A stretch of DNA of 64,000 nt from Heliomicrobium gestii (GCF_009877435.1 NZ_WXEX01000008.1:121351-185350); one strand, 5' to 3'; positions 34,718 through 44,780 are shown, numbered from the stretch's first letter. Notes: a model not told the origin generated them from the letters alone. A program made the numbers and translations.

Positions 34718-36631
34718 TTACTCCACCCTGCGCTCCCAGGCGACCGTCGTGTCAACAAGCGCTTGCACCGTCCCCTTGCCCGAGGTGGTGACCTCCTGGC
34801 TGACGACCTCGCCGGCCTTGTGGCGCTGGCTGTAAAGTTCCTTCTGGGCGCCCCGATCGTCGAGGAAGACGATGCGCACCCCATGGTCCTTGCCGTCATT
34901 GGGAACATAGACCCGCACCGACGATTTGACCGGACTGGCCGGCGGGGTGTTGGAGGGCGGGATGCTGTAGGTCAGTGTGACCGTATCGCCCGGCTTGATC
35001 GCCCCATTGGGCGGCGGATCCTGGGCGAGAATCGTCCAAGCGGCCAAGGTGGCGTTCTCCTGAAGCTTCAACTTCAGATCGATCTTCAGCGGCTCCAGCT
35101 TCTCCTGGGCCTCTTGCAGCTTGCTGCCCACCAGGGATGGCATGGTGGCCGCTTTCGTCTCCGCCCCTTTGCTGACGCGCAGTTGAACGATCGTGTCGGG
35201 AGGCTGTTCCGAGTTGGCTGCCGGCGACTGGTTGATCACCGTCCCGGCAGGGCTGTCATCAAAGACCTCTTCCACATTGGCCTTAAAGTTCGCCTCTTTG
35301 ATGGCGACCTGGGCGTCACGAATCGGTTTGCCGGTCACACTGGGAATCCGGTTGAGTTTCGGACCCTGGCTCACCGTCAGTTTGATGGTCCGGTTTTGCT
35401 TCACCACCTGATTTTCATCAGGGTCCTGGGCGATGACGATGTTGGCGTTGGCGTTGTCATTGACATAAGAAGGCTCGGCATGCAAGCCCAACTTTTCCAG
35501 CCGCTCAATCGCGTCGGTGACACGCATCCCTTTGACCTTCGGCACCGGCACATCGGGCACGCTCATGTAGTGGGTCCAGGCAAAGCTCAGCGTCGCCAGC
35601 AGCAACACAACCGCGAACAGTCCGGCCGCCCAAGCCGCCCATTGCCGCTTGCTTCGCTTTTTCCCGACTGGAGGGGCGGCTTTCTTTTCCTCTTCACGCT
35701 GACTGACCACGTTTTCAGCCTCTTGCCAGGCGGCGTCCAACTGGGCCGCAGCCGATCCGTCGAGGCGCACCGTCGGACTATCGTCATCGGACTCAGGCAA
35801 ACGTCCCGACACCTGGCCTGTAAAGACCCGATCCAAATCCTGTCGAAGAGCCTGGGCGTTGCGGTAACGCCGGGCCGGCTCCTTTTCCATCGCCCGCAAG
35901 ACCACCTGCTCCAGCGACGGAGGGATGCGGGCGTTGAGGTTGGACAAAGCCGGCGGTTGCTGCTGGATCTGCTGCAGCGCCACCGCGATCGGCGTCTCCC
36001 CTTGAAAAGGGACCTGTCCGCTCAACAACTCGTACATGACCACGCCGAGGGCGTAGATATCGGACTTGTCGTCAACGGGGAGCCCCCGCGCCTGTTCCGG
36101 CGATAAGTAGTGGACCGACCCGACGATGGAACGATCCATGGTCATCGTGCTCTGGGTGACAGAGCGGGCGATGCCAAAATCGGTCACCTTCACCCGTCCC
36201 GTCCGGGTCAGCAGGATGTTGTGGGGCTTGATGTCCCGGTGGACGATCCCCCGCTCATGGGCATGTTCGAGGGCGTCACAGATCTGTTTGGCCAGTTCAA
36301 CAGTCTCCTCTGGAGGCAGCGGCGCCCGGCTGCGGATGACTTCCTTCAAGGTCGGCCCGTCGATGAACTCCATCACTATGTAGTCGATCTCGCCCTCACG
36401 GCCCACATCGTAGACGTTGACGATATTGGGATGGGACAAACCGGCCACCGCCTGGGCTTCCCGATGGAAGCGGCGGACAAACTCTTCGTCAGAGCAGAGA
36501 TTTTCGCGCAGGATTTTGACAGTGACGGCCCGCTGAAGCAGCCGGTCCCACCCTTTAAAGACCTGGGCCATGCCGCCGCCACCCAAAAGTTCGACGATTT
36601 CGTAGCGATTGCCGAAGATGCGTCCGATCAT
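34718..36631 (-). CDS. prkC: PASTA-domain Ser/Thr protein kinase
   Basis: Membrane kinase sensing cell-wall fragments, 637 residues. The Hanks-type kinase domain (about 1-265) has LLGGGGMAQVFKG, the VAIK-like VKILREN, the catalytic HRDIKPHNILL and DFGIAR. A basic juxtamembrane stretch and one transmembrane helix (about 343-365) lead to three extracellular PASTA repeats (about 370-570) and a further C-terminal domain of about 65 residues. Start taken as the ATG overlapping the prpC stop (ATGA) with AGGGG upstream; a GTG three codons earlier is less likely. Confidence 0.96.
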   Translation of the reverse strand: MIGRIFGNRYEIVELLGGGGMAQVFKGWDRLLQRAVTVKILRENLCSDEEFVRRFHREAQAVAGLSHPNIVNVYDVGREGEIDYIVMEFIDGPTLKEVIRSRAPLPPEETVELAKQICDALEHAHERGIVHRDIKPHNILLTRTGRVKVTDFGIARSVTQSTMTMDRSIVGSVHYLSPEQARGLPVDDKSDIYALGVVMYELLSGQVPFQGETPIAVALQQIQQQPPALSNLNARIPPSLEQVVLRAMEKEPARRYRNAQALRQDLDRVFTGQVSGRLPESDDDSPTVRLDGSAAAQLDAAWQEAENVVSQREEEKKAAPPVGKKRSKRQWAAWAAGLFAVVLLLATLSFAWTHYMSVPDVPVPKVKGMRVTDAIERLEKLGLHAEPSYVNDNANANIVIAQDPDENQVVKQNRTIKLTVSQGPKLNRIPSVTGKPIRDAQVAIKEANFKANVEEVFDDSPAGTVINQSPAANSEQPPDTIVQLRVSKGAETKAATMPSLVGSKLQEAQEKLEPLKIDLKLKLQENATLAAWTILAQDPPPNGAIKPGDTVTLTYSIPPSNTPPASPVKSSVRVYVPNDGKDHGVRIVFLDDRGAQKELYSQRHKAGEVVSQEVTTSGKGTVQALVDTTVAWERRVE

Positions 36632-37383
36632 GCTTGCCACCCCTCACCTTCCTCTTGCCATATGATCAGGAAAGTGACATTGTCATAGCCGCCTCGTTCC
36701 AGCGCCAGGTTCATCATGGCGTCGGCAACCTGTTCCAGCGCCTCGCGCCGGTACGGAAAAGGGGCGTTCGGGTCAAAGAGCCGGTTGATCTCGTCGGCCG
36801 TCACCATATTGGTCAGGCCGTCTGTGCACAGGATCAACAGGTCGCGCGGCGTCCAAGGCACGGCCGCCACGTCCACCTGCACATCGTCGCGAGTGCCCAA
36901 GGCGCGGGTGATGATGTTGCGCTGGGGGTGGGCCTGGGCCTCCGCTTCGGTGATCTTACCCAGACGCACCATTTCCTCAACGAGGGAGTGATCCCGCGTC
37001 AGCAGGCGAACCTGCCCGTTGTGCAACAGGTAGGCCCGGCTGTCGCCCACATGGGCCACGGTGAGCGTTGACGCGGCGAGATGAGCCGCCGTAAGTGTCG
37101 TTCCCATACCCGCCCATTTGGGCTGGTTCACCGACTCCCAATAAATGCGGCGGTTCGCCTCCCGGCAGGCCGATTCGAGGCGAATGGCCGGTTCCCTGTC
37201 CCCCTCGGTTCCGCGCCATTGGGCGGCAAAGGCCTGCACCGCCAACGCGCTGGCCACCTCTCCCGCCTCATGACCGCCCATCCCATCGGCGACCAGAAAG
37301 AGCCCCTGGGCCGCGTCCCACCAGTGGCTGTCCTCATTGGTGGGACGAACTCGCCCTTTGTCGGTGCGAGCGATGACGTTCAT
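36628..37383 (-). CDS. prpC: PP2C-type protein phosphatase
   Basis: Manganese-dependent Ser/Thr phosphatase that reverses PrkC action. 251 residues with the family motifs TDKGRVRPTNEDS, FLVADGMGGHEAGEVAS, THVGDSR-like AHVGDSRAYL and LLILCTDGLTNMV, whose Asp residues bind metal. Its ATG overlaps the rlmN stop and its stop overlaps the prkC start, both as ATGA. Confidence 0.96.
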   Translation of the reverse strand: MNVIARTDKGRVRPTNEDSHWWDAAQGLFLVADGMGGHEAGEVASALAVQAFAAQWRGTEGDREPAIRLESACREANRRIYWESVNQPKWAGMGTTLTAAHLAASTLTVAHVGDSRAYLLHNGQVRLLTRDHSLVEEMVRLGKITEAEAQAHPQRNIITRALGTRDDVQVDVAAVPWTPRDLLILCTDGLTNMVTADEINRLFDPNAPFPYRREALEQVADAMMNLALERGGYDNVTFLIIWQEEGEGWQA

Positions 37384-38486
37384 GGCTCCTCCTCCCCCCT
37401 GACGGCGCCGCGCAGTTGCCCGCAGGCCGCCTCAATATCCTGTCCCCGCTCCTCGCGGATGACGGCGTCGACTCCCCAGCGCCGCAGTTCTGCCAGGAAA
37501 CGTTCTGTCGGTTCCCGCTCAGGCCGCCGGGCGCCTGTCCCGGCGACGGCGTTGACGGGAATCAGATTCAAGTGGATGGGCCAACCCTTGAACAGGGACC
37601 CCAGCCGCCGGGCATCTTCCGGCCGGTCATTGACGCCCGCCATGAGGGCATACTCGACAGAGAGACGCCGCCGTGTCTTCTCCCAGTACCGCCGGCAGGC
37701 CTCCAACACCGGAGCCAGCGGAAAACGTTCGTTCACCGGCATCCACTCGCTGCGCTGCCGGTCATCGGCGGCATGGAGGGACAGGGCCAGGTTCACTTCC
37801 CAGTCCTCGCCGGCAAAGCGGTCGATGCCCGGCACGATGCCGGCGGTGGAGACGGTGATTCGCCGCTGGCCGATGGCCTGTCCCTCCGGGTGGGTGAAGA
37901 GGCCGATGGCCCGGCGCAGGTTGTCATAATTCAAAAAGGGCTCGCCCATCCCCATGAAGACGAGATTGGTCACCTTGAACTCCGGGTCTTTAAGACGCTG
38001 TTCATGAGTGATGTCCAGCACCTGGCCCACGATCTCGGCGGCGGTCAGGTTTCGTCGAAACCCCTGCTGGCCGGTGGCGCAAAAGCGGCAGCCCAAAGCA
38101 CAACCGGCCTGGGTGGACAGGCAGACCGTCACGCGGTCGCGCGTCTGGGCGCGCCGGTAGGGCATGAGCACCGATTCGATCAGTTCGCCGTCGGCCAACC
38201 GCCAGAGGTATTTCTCGGTGCCGTCGCGAGCGACCCGTCGCCGCTCCAAGGCCAGCGGTTGCAACCGGTCCGACTCGGCCACCCGGGTCCGCAGCGCCTG
38301 CGGCAGATCGGTCATCTCGGCCGCTTCGCGAACAGCCCGGTTCTGGAGCCATTTAAACACCTGCTTGCCCCGGAAGGACGGCTGGCCCCAGGACGTAAAA
38401 AGGGCGGCGATCTCTTCGGGGAAGAGGCCCCGCAGGTCTGTCGCCTGGCCCTCCTGCTGTTCGGCAACCGGTTCTCTCACCTTCAT
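37380..38486 (-). CDS. rlmN: 23S rRNA A2503 / tRNA A37 C2-methyltransferase
   Basis: Radical SAM methylase of 368 residues. The cluster motif is CALGCRFC (Cys129, Cys133, Cys136), preceded by VCLSTQAG; GMGEPFLNYDNLRRAI and the HAADDRQRSEWMPVN stretch are typical of RlmN. A C-terminal Cys in EAACGQL is placed as the methyl-carrying resolving Cys. The ATG at 38486 overlaps the rsmB stop and has AAGGAGG upstream; a longer open frame was rejected. Confidence 0.96.
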   Translation of the reverse strand: MKVREPVAEQQEGQATDLRGLFPEEIAALFTSWGQPSFRGKQVFKWLQNRAVREAAEMTDLPQALRTRVAESDRLQPLALERRRVARDGTEKYLWRLADGELIESVLMPYRRAQTRDRVTVCLSTQAGCALGCRFCATGQQGFRRNLTAAEIVGQVLDITHEQRLKDPEFKVTNLVFMGMGEPFLNYDNLRRAIGLFTHPEGQAIGQRRITVSTAGIVPGIDRFAGEDWEVNLALSLHAADDRQRSEWMPVNERFPLAPVLEACRRYWEKTRRRLSVEYALMAGVNDRPEDARRLGSLFKGWPIHLNLIPVNAVAGTGARRPEREPTERFLAELRRWGVDAVIREERGQDIEAACGQLRGAVRGEEEP

Positions 38487-39841
38487 GACCGCCTCCTTAA
38501 CCGGGCTACAAAGAACCCGTCCGTATGAAAGCGATGAGGCAGGATCTGGAAGTATCCCTTCGCCATCTGCCGTTTCTCTTCCTCTGTGAAATCCAGTTCC
38601 GGCAAAAAGGGCGACACATCTTCCGCCCCATAATCGGCATGGCGTTGCAGGAAATCTTTCACCTGCTGAAAGTTCTCCTCCGGCTCGATGGTGCAGGTAG
38701 AGTAGACCAGGAGCCCGCCCGGCTTGACCAGCGGCGCCACCCCGTCGAGCAACTCCCGCTGCAGTTCCCGCAACCGGACCAGATCGGCTTCTGTGATGCG
38801 GTAGCGGAGCTCCGGTTTGCGCCGCAGCACCCCGAGACCGCTGCACGGGGCATCGAGGAGCAGGCGATCGACCTCTCCCCTCAACTCCTCGGCCGGTTGG
38901 CGGGCGTCGACGGCCTCGGCGCGGACGCTCGCGATCCCCAGCCGGCTGCAGTTCTCCCGGATCAAGCCCAACTTGTGGGGGTGAATGTCCCAGGAACGGA
39001 TCGTCGCCTTGTCGCCGCTCAACTCCGCCATATGGGTTGTCTTGCCGCCAGGCGCGGCGCAGGCGTCCACGACGGTCTCGCCCGGCTGCGGGTCCACGAC
39101 CGGCGCGACAACCATAGAGCTCTCATCCTGCACAGAAAACAGCCCTTCCGAAAACCCGGGCAGATGGGTGACCGCCGAAGCCGACGCCAACCGGATTCCC
39201 GCGCGATGCAAGGCCGAAGGATGGGCCTCGACGCCGGCCTCAGCCAGTTGTCGCAAAAAATCCTCCCGCTCGGCGCGCAGTTTATTCACCCGCAGCGACA
39301 CCGCCGCCGGCCGGTTGTTGACCTGGCAGATCGCCCGGGTCCGTTCGGCGCCGAACTGCTTGATCCAGCGACGGACGAGCCACTCGGGATGGGATTCGAC
39401 AACAGTGAGATGGGCCACCGGATCGGCTTCCCAACACGGCCAGGGGATTTCGTCCCGTTGCCGGATCAGTTGGCGCAACACGCCGTTGATCAGCGACGTC
39501 AACCGGCCCAGGCCGACCTGTTTCGCCAATTCCACCGTCTCATGGCAGGCGACAGCATCAGGGATGCGGTCCAAAAAAAGCACCTGGTAGGCGCCGAGCC
39601 GCAAGAGACGACGCGCCTCGGGCGCCACATCGCCGGGCCGTTTCATCAACCGGTCGAGGGCAAAATCGAGGGTGTTTTGACGGCGCAACACACCGAGGAC
39701 CAATTCGGACACGAGGCCGCGGTCCAGTCGCTGCAAGCCGCTGGCCGACAACGCATGGGCCATCTGCAAATTGGCGTAAGCCTTTCGTTCTTCTACAGCA
39801 TTCAACACGTCCAGGGCGACGCCTCTCGGCGATGGCTGCAT
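38483..39841 (-). CDS. rsmB: 16S rRNA cytosine-967 C5-methyltransferase
   Basis: Two-domain enzyme of 452 residues: an N-terminal NusB-like RNA-binding helical domain (about 1-140) and a SAM methyltransferase domain with VDACAAPGGKTTHMAEL, LLDAPCSGLGVLRRKPE and VYSTCTIEPEENFQQV, the two Cys used in catalysis and release. The ATG overlaps the DUF116 stop by one base. Confidence 0.96.
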   Translation of the reverse strand: MQPSPRGVALDVLNAVEERKAYANLQMAHALSASGLQRLDRGLVSELVLGVLRRQNTLDFALDRLMKRPGDVAPEARRLLRLGAYQVLFLDRIPDAVACHETVELAKQVGLGRLTSLINGVLRQLIRQRDEIPWPCWEADPVAHLTVVESHPEWLVRRWIKQFGAERTRAICQVNNRPAAVSLRVNKLRAEREDFLRQLAEAGVEAHPSALHRAGIRLASASAVTHLPGFSEGLFSVQDESSMVVAPVVDPQPGETVVDACAAPGGKTTHMAELSGDKATIRSWDIHPHKLGLIRENCSRLGIASVRAEAVDARQPAEELRGEVDRLLLDAPCSGLGVLRRKPELRYRITEADLVRLRELQRELLDGVAPLVKPGGLLVYSTCTIEPEENFQQVKDFLQRHADYGAEDVSPFLPELDFTEEEKRQMAKGYFQILPHRFHTDGFFVARLRRRS

Positions 39842-40674
39842 CAGGACACCTCCACCCGGCGTTCAGGGAGCGCCGATTTTTCCAGGACCGATCCGATCAC
39901 CCCGCTGTTGATCCAATCGGCTCTTTCGTCATAGAGGAAGTAGCGCACCGCCTGTTCGAGACGGCTCATGTTCACCAGCGTGTTGCAGCAGGGTCCCTCC
40001 GGCCGGTCGTTCAAAATGCCCAAAATCGGTAGAAAGTCGACATCCTGGATGCCGCTCGTCAAATCCCGTTCACAGGCGATGGCGACGATCGCCTGGGGGC
40101 GTATTTCCATGATGGCCTTTCTCGCCCAGGTACCGCCCGTCACGATGGTCAGGTTGACGCCATAGCGATCGGTCAGTTCGATCATATCGTGAACGGGACA
40201 ACCGCCACAGCGCCGGCAGTTATGGATATCGAGAGTGATCTTATGGGGACAGGTCGTTTTTTGCAGGCAATGGGGCGCCAGGATCATCAACCGCTCCGGC
40301 GCCACAGTCACTTTCCGCAAGCGCACCAGTTGATTGCTCACCTCAATGAAACTGCTCTTCAGCCGGTCCGGGCTAATGCCAAAGAAACGGGCGATGACCA
40401 AGGCCATGGGAAAGAGGATATTAACTGCCATCCGCGTCCAACGATAGACAGAAGGAATAGCCCGATCCTGCCAGATGGAGAAGATCATCCCGCCGATGCC
40501 GAAGGCGATCAAGGCCACAACGGCGAGAAAGGCGACCCCCAAGAGGCCGATCAGGACCTTGTTCCAGGGGTAGTTTTGATACTTGACGAGATACCAGCCC
40601 AGGAAGACCAGCGCGATCAGGGCGAGAAAGCTGGCCACCATCAGGCCGATGAACAATCGCTTGCGGATAGGCAT
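39841..40674 (-). CDS. DUF116 membrane protein
   Basis: 277 residues. Two hydrophobic helices at about 8-30 and 40-68 are followed by a soluble domain with a Cys-rich centre: HCLQKTTCPHKI, NCRRCGGCPVHDM and later ACERDLTSG and GPCCNTLVN, which suggest a metal or Fe-S site. The family is common in Clostridia in this place between fmt and rsmB but has no known function. Fe-S or zinc binding is inference from the Cys spacing. Confidence 0.85.
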   Translation of the reverse strand: MPIRKRLFIGLMVASFLALIALVFLGWYLVKYQNYPWNKVLIGLLGVAFLAVVALIAFGIGGMIFSIWQDRAIPSVYRWTRMAVNILFPMALVIARFFGISPDRLKSSFIEVSNQLVRLRKVTVAPERLMILAPHCLQKTTCPHKITLDIHNCRRCGGCPVHDMIELTDRYGVNLTIVTGGTWARKAIMEIRPQAIVAIACERDLTSGIQDVDFLPILGILNDRPEGPCCNTLVNMSRLEQAVRYFLYDERADWINSGVIGSVLEKSALPERRVEVS

Positions 40675-40705
40675 GGTTCCAACGCTCCCAATTAAACTTC
40701 CAATC

Positions 40706-41647
40706 TCAACCGAATCGAAACCCCGGTCCTATCCGGCGTCCGCGCGCATAGGCCCCGGCGGCCATCGTCTTGCCGCCGGCAGGGCGCACCTCGGCCAACC
40801 AGTACACGCCGGCGCCGGTGGCCACAGCGACCTCATCGCCGGCGATCTGTATTATCTCGCCGGGCTGGGCGAAGGAACTGGACAGCGCCAACCCCTCGCG
40901 GCGCAAACGCCCCCGGAGGATCTTGACGATCTTCCCCTCGTCGACGGTAAAAGCGCCGGGCCAGGGATTCATCCCGCGCACCCGGTTGTGGATCGCCTCG
41001 GCCGGCGCGTTCCAGTCGACCTGCTCATCGTCGCGCGTTAGCATGGGCGCGTAGGTGGATCGCCCGTGCTCCTGGGGCGTAGCCTGCAGGCAACCCGATT
41101 CCAGAGCGGCCAGCGTCTCCACAAGCAGGCTGGCGCCCAGTTCCGCCAAGGCGTCGTGGACCTGCCCCGTCGTGTCGTCAGGGCCGATGGACAGGGCGCC
41201 CTTGAGGAGCATGTCCCCCTCATCAAGGCCCTGGCTCATCAGCATTGTCGTGACACCGGTCTCTTTTTCCCCGTCGATGACCGACCGGTGGATCGGCGCC
41301 GCGCCGCGGTATTTGGGCAACAAGGAGGCATGGACATTGATCCAGCGCCGGGGAAAGGCGTCCAGGAGCCGCGGCGGCAAGATTCGCCCAAAGGCGGCCA
41401 CCACCCCGGCCTCGACACGGAGTTCTTTTAGTTTTTGCACAAAATCGTCATCCAAACGGGCCGGATGCTCGACAGGAATGCCCAAGCGCTCGGCCGCCGC
41501 CTTGACAGGACTCGGTTGCGCTTTTTGCCCCCGCCCCCGCGGGCGGTCCGGCCGGGTGACGACGAGAGCCACCTCATGGCCGGCCGCGACAATCGCTTCC
41601 AAGGTGGGGACGGCAAAATCAGGCGTCCCCATAAAGACCAAACGCAT
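40706..41647 (-). CDS. fmt: Methionyl-tRNA formyltransferase
   Basis: Formylates initiator Met-tRNA using 10-formyl-THF. 313 residues beginning MRLVFMGTPDFAVPTLEAI, with the catalytic region NVHASLLPKYRGAAPIHRSVIDG and TGVTTM; the C-terminal OB-like domain follows from about 205. The ATG at 41647 lies 4 bases after the def stop. Paired with def, which removes the formyl group. Confidence 0.97.
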   Translation of the reverse strand: MRLVFMGTPDFAVPTLEAIVAAGHEVALVVTRPDRPRGRGQKAQPSPVKAAAERLGIPVEHPARLDDDFVQKLKELRVEAGVVAAFGRILPPRLLDAFPRRWINVHASLLPKYRGAAPIHRSVIDGEKETGVTTMLMSQGLDEGDMLLKGALSIGPDDTTGQVHDALAELGASLLVETLAALESGCLQATPQEHGRSTYAPMLTRDDEQVDWNAPAEAIHNRVRGMNPWPGAFTVDEGKIVKILRGRLRREGLALSSSFAQPGEIIQIAGDEVAVATGAGVYWLAEVRPAGGKTMAAGAYARGRRIGPGFRFG

Positions 41648-41651
41648 CGGC

Positions 41652-42110
41652 CTATCGCTCCTCCGGCTCGTCGTTTTCCACGCGGTCGACAAAGAGGATC
41701 CCGTCCAGGTGGTCGATCTCGTGTTGGAAGGCCACCGCCAGCAGGTCCGTCCCCTCGACGGTATACTCCTCGCCGTTGCGATCCTGGGCCTTCACGCGGA
41801 CCCGTTGATACCGCTTCACCTCGCCGGTGTATTCCGGAATGGAGAGACAGCCTTCGGCGTCACACTGTTCGCCTTCCGCCTCGATGATCTCGGGATTGAC
41901 CATTTCAAAGCGGCGTTTGCCCACCTCGACGACACAGACACGCTTGCTGATGCCGATCTGAGGCGCGGCCAGGCCGACACCGCGAGCCGCTGCCATTGTA
42001 TCGAACATATCGTCAATCAGCCGGCCCAGGTTGCTGTTGAAGCGGGTGACCGGCTTCGCTTTTTCGCGCAGCACAGGATCACCCATTTTAATAATTTCAT
42101 AGACGGCCAA
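41652..42110 (-). CDS. def: Peptide deformylase
   Basis: Iron or zinc hydrolase removing N-formyl groups from new proteins. 152 residues with the three motifs GVGLAAPQ (44-51), EGCLSIP (86-92, metal ligand Cys88) and QHEIDHLDG (129-137, ligands His130 and His134, catalytic Glu131). The start is TTG with GGAGG 7 bases upstream. First gene of the tightly packed operon that runs to rpe. Confidence 0.97.
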   Translation of the reverse strand: MAVYEIIKMGDPVLREKAKPVTRFNSNLGRLIDDMFDTMAAARGVGLAAPQIGISKRVCVVEVGKRRFEMVNPEIIEAEGEQCDAEGCLSIPEYTGEVKRYQRVRVKAQDRNGEEYTVEGTDLLAVAFQHEIDHLDGILFVDRVENDEPEER

Positions 42111-42266
42111 AGAAAACCCTCCCCGTCGGCTTTAAATCTATCCAAAATATCATATCGCAAACCCCGGTCCGGTTACACCAAAAAAGTTAACCTATCTTGG
42201 GAGTGTTCGCGTTATGGCCTATTGTCATTGAAAACTCTGTGATTGCCAGGGAACTGGGGCCGCACC

Positions 42267-44663
42267 CTAGGGATTGAGCATGAGACTGATCGTCACGCCA
42301 ACCGGTCGTCCGCGGCGGCGGTCATAGTCCCTCGCCGCAGCGCTCAGGGCCGAACGCAGGACCTCTGTCCGGTCTCCCTTCACCCGCAACGTGAGCAGCC
42401 AGCGAAAGCGGTTTTCCACCTTGGCCACCGGCGCCGGCGCCGGTCCCCACACGTCGAAGCCTTCTGTGTCCACCCGGATCTGGGCCTGCGCAACCGCCAG
42501 GTCACGAAGGATCTCGGCCCACGTGTCGGCGGCCAGCCGGACGAGGGGCTCCTCGGGACCGGAAAACAGCACCCGCGCCAGCCGGGCGAAGGGCGGATAA
42601 CTCAGTTGTTGCCGTAATTCGATTTCCCGGCGAAAAAACCCTTCATAGTCATGGAACTGCACCGCTTGCAGGCAGTAATGCTCGGGACAGTAGGTCTGCA
42701 GGATCACCTGGCCCGGATCACGGGCCCGTCCGGCCCGTCCGGCCACCTGGGAGAGCAACTGGAATGTCCGTTCGGCGGCGCGAAAATCGGAGATGTGCAG
42801 GGACGCATCTGCGGCGAGAACACCCACCAAGGTCACCCGCGGGAAATCGAGACCTTTGGCGATCATCTGGGTCCCGACGAGGATCGGCGCTTCGCCACGG
42901 CCAAAGGCGTCCAGGACCGGCGCAATCCCCTCCCGTTCGGCCACGTCGCGGTCCATGCGCAACACAGGCACGCCGGGGAAGCTGGCCCGCAGCTCCTCTT
43001 CGATCCGCTGGGTGCCGGCGCCGAAATAACGAATCGCCCGGCTCCGGCAATGGGGACAGGTCTGGGGCACATCCTGCCGGTAGTTGCAGTAGTGACAGTG
43101 CAACTGCTCCCCCTGGCGGTGGTAGACGAGAGAGATGGAACAACGGGGACAGGTCACCACGGTCCCGCACTCGCGACAGATGACAAAAGTAGAAAACCCG
43201 CGCCGGTTCAGGTAGAGGATCACCTGCTGCCGCCGCTGCAACCGCTCTTCCACCGCCGCCAAGAGGCTGCGGGAGAGCATCCCCTTGTTCCCGTCGGCCA
43301 ACTCGCTGCGCATATCGATCACATCGACCGGGGGGAGTTGGCCGCCCGCCGGCCGCTGCCGCAACTGCAAGAGCCGGAAGCGGCCCGAGAGCGCCTGGGC
43401 GTATGTTTCCAGGGCCGGTGTGGCCGAACCGAAGACGACGACAGCGCCGCAGTGACGCGCCCGCTCGACGGCCGCCTCCCGGGCGTGGTATTTCAGGTCG
43501 TTCTCCTGCTGGTAGGAGGGTTCATGCTCCTCATCGACGATGATCAGGCCCAGCCGGGGCAGCGGCGCAAAGACGGCCGAGCGGGCGCCGACGACGAGGT
43601 CGGCGTCACCGCGGTGGATGCGCTGCCATTCCTGCCGCCTGGCCGCGTCGGCGAGGCCGCTGTGCAGGAGGGCCACTGCGTCGCCGAAGCGTTCACGCAA
43701 ACGACGTTCTGTCTGGGGCGTCAAGGCGATTTCCGGCACCAGCAACAGGGCCTGGCGGCCTTGGGCCAGCGCCTCGCCGATGGCCCGGATGTAGACCTCC
43801 GTCTTGCCGCTGCCGGTCACGCCATGGAGCAAAAAGGGGCGCCTGTCAGAGGCGGCGGCGCCCGGGCCGCTCACGGTCATCTCGGCAAGGGCCTTCGTTA
43901 AAAAGTGGACCGCCCGCTCTTGATCGGGAGTGAGGATGGGTTCCGCAAAAGCGGGATCGCCGCCGGCCGCCGATTTTGACGGGCTGCCCATCCCTGACTC
44001 ACCGGCCGTTTTCCCGGCATGTTCCCGCATTGTCGCCGAGTCCTTTTTCTGCGTCGCCTCAGAAGGAATGGCCGCCTTGACCGCTTTGGGCAGCAGTCGA
44101 CGGACAACAACCAGCCCGGCGGCGACGAGCCGTTCGATCACCGCCGGCGGCACAGCGATCGCCTTTCCCGTCAGGGAGGCGTATTTCATCCGCCGCTGGG
44201 GCGCCCGGGCGAGGCGACGGAGCAATCCGGCGCATTCCAGATCGATCCCTTCCCAGAAGGCGATCGTCTCCTCGTCGGGCCGGCTGGCGAGGAACACCCA
44301 AGCGGCCGGCCGGACAGGCGGACCGGGCGGCGCCATCAGCCGCAGCACGTCAGCCATCGTCCCCAAGGTTTCCCGGGCCAGCCAGGGCACGAGGGCGATC
44401 AGATCGTCCCCCAGCCGGTAGCTGCCGTTGACCGCCTCGACCGGCTGCAGCGCGAAGGCTTTTTCCGTCTCCGCCGTGGCGGCCTCCAGGCCAAGGACCC
44501 AGCCACGGATGAGTTTGCCGTGAAAGGCGACCCAGACCTCCCGCCCCGGCAGAACCTCCTCCGCGAGGGCGTCGGGGATGCGGTAATGAAAGACCCGGTC
44601 CAGATCCCGGTGCGGGATGTCGACGATCACCTGCGCGAGTTCGGGCCGCTGTCTGGGCTCCAT
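42267..44663 (-). CDS. priA: Primosomal replication protein N' (PriA helicase)
   Basis: Restarts replication at collapsed forks. 798 residues. The 3'-DNA-binding domain (about 1-110) is followed by a winged helix region, an unusual Ser/Ala/Gly-rich linker at about 200-240, the helicase with GVTGSGKTEVYIR and DEEHEPSYQ, and the zinc-binding insertion with Cys pairs CREC, CPRC, CHYC and CPHC. The ATG follows GGGGTGG. Separated from def by 156 bases. Confidence 0.96.
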   Translation of the reverse strand: MEPRQRPELAQVIVDIPHRDLDRVFHYRIPDALAEEVLPGREVWVAFHGKLIRGWVLGLEAATAETEKAFALQPVEAVNGSYRLGDDLIALVPWLARETLGTMADVLRLMAPPGPPVRPAAWVFLASRPDEETIAFWEGIDLECAGLLRRLARAPQRRMKYASLTGKAIAVPPAVIERLVAAGLVVVRRLLPKAVKAAIPSEATQKKDSATMREHAGKTAGESGMGSPSKSAAGGDPAFAEPILTPDQERAVHFLTKALAEMTVSGPGAAASDRRPFLLHGVTGSGKTEVYIRAIGEALAQGRQALLLVPEIALTPQTERRLRERFGDAVALLHSGLADAARRQEWQRIHRGDADLVVGARSAVFAPLPRLGLIIVDEEHEPSYQQENDLKYHAREAAVERARHCGAVVVFGSATPALETYAQALSGRFRLLQLRQRPAGGQLPPVDVIDMRSELADGNKGMLSRSLLAAVEERLQRRQQVILYLNRRGFSTFVICRECGTVVTCPRCSISLVYHRQGEQLHCHYCNYRQDVPQTCPHCRSRAIRYFGAGTQRIEEELRASFPGVPVLRMDRDVAEREGIAPVLDAFGRGEAPILVGTQMIAKGLDFPRVTLVGVLAADASLHISDFRAAERTFQLLSQVAGRAGRARDPGQVILQTYCPEHYCLQAVQFHDYEGFFRREIELRQQLSYPPFARLARVLFSGPEEPLVRLAADTWAEILRDLAVAQAQIRVDTEGFDVWGPAPAPVAKVENRFRWLLTLRVKGDRTEVLRSALSAAARDYDRRRGRPVGVTISLMLNP

Positions 44664-44752
44664 ACCGTGACCACCCCTGCCGCTACTGTATTACTCTTGC
44701 CAAAAAAGAGGCGTCGCTTACTCCATTATACCAGGGGACGCAAGGGGGGAAT

Positions 44753-44780
44753 AAAAAAGCCCGGAGTCTTGGCTCCGGGC
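44753..44780 (-). terminator. Rho-independent terminator of metK
   Basis: On the minus strand GCCCGGAG-CCAAGA-CTCCGGGC is followed by TTTTTTAT. Strong 8-bp stem. Confidence 0.92.

Noticed and set aside
36632..36640. Upstream GTG start for prkC
   Set aside because: It would overlap its own ribosome binding site; the ATG that overlaps the prpC stop fits the pattern of the neighbouring genes.
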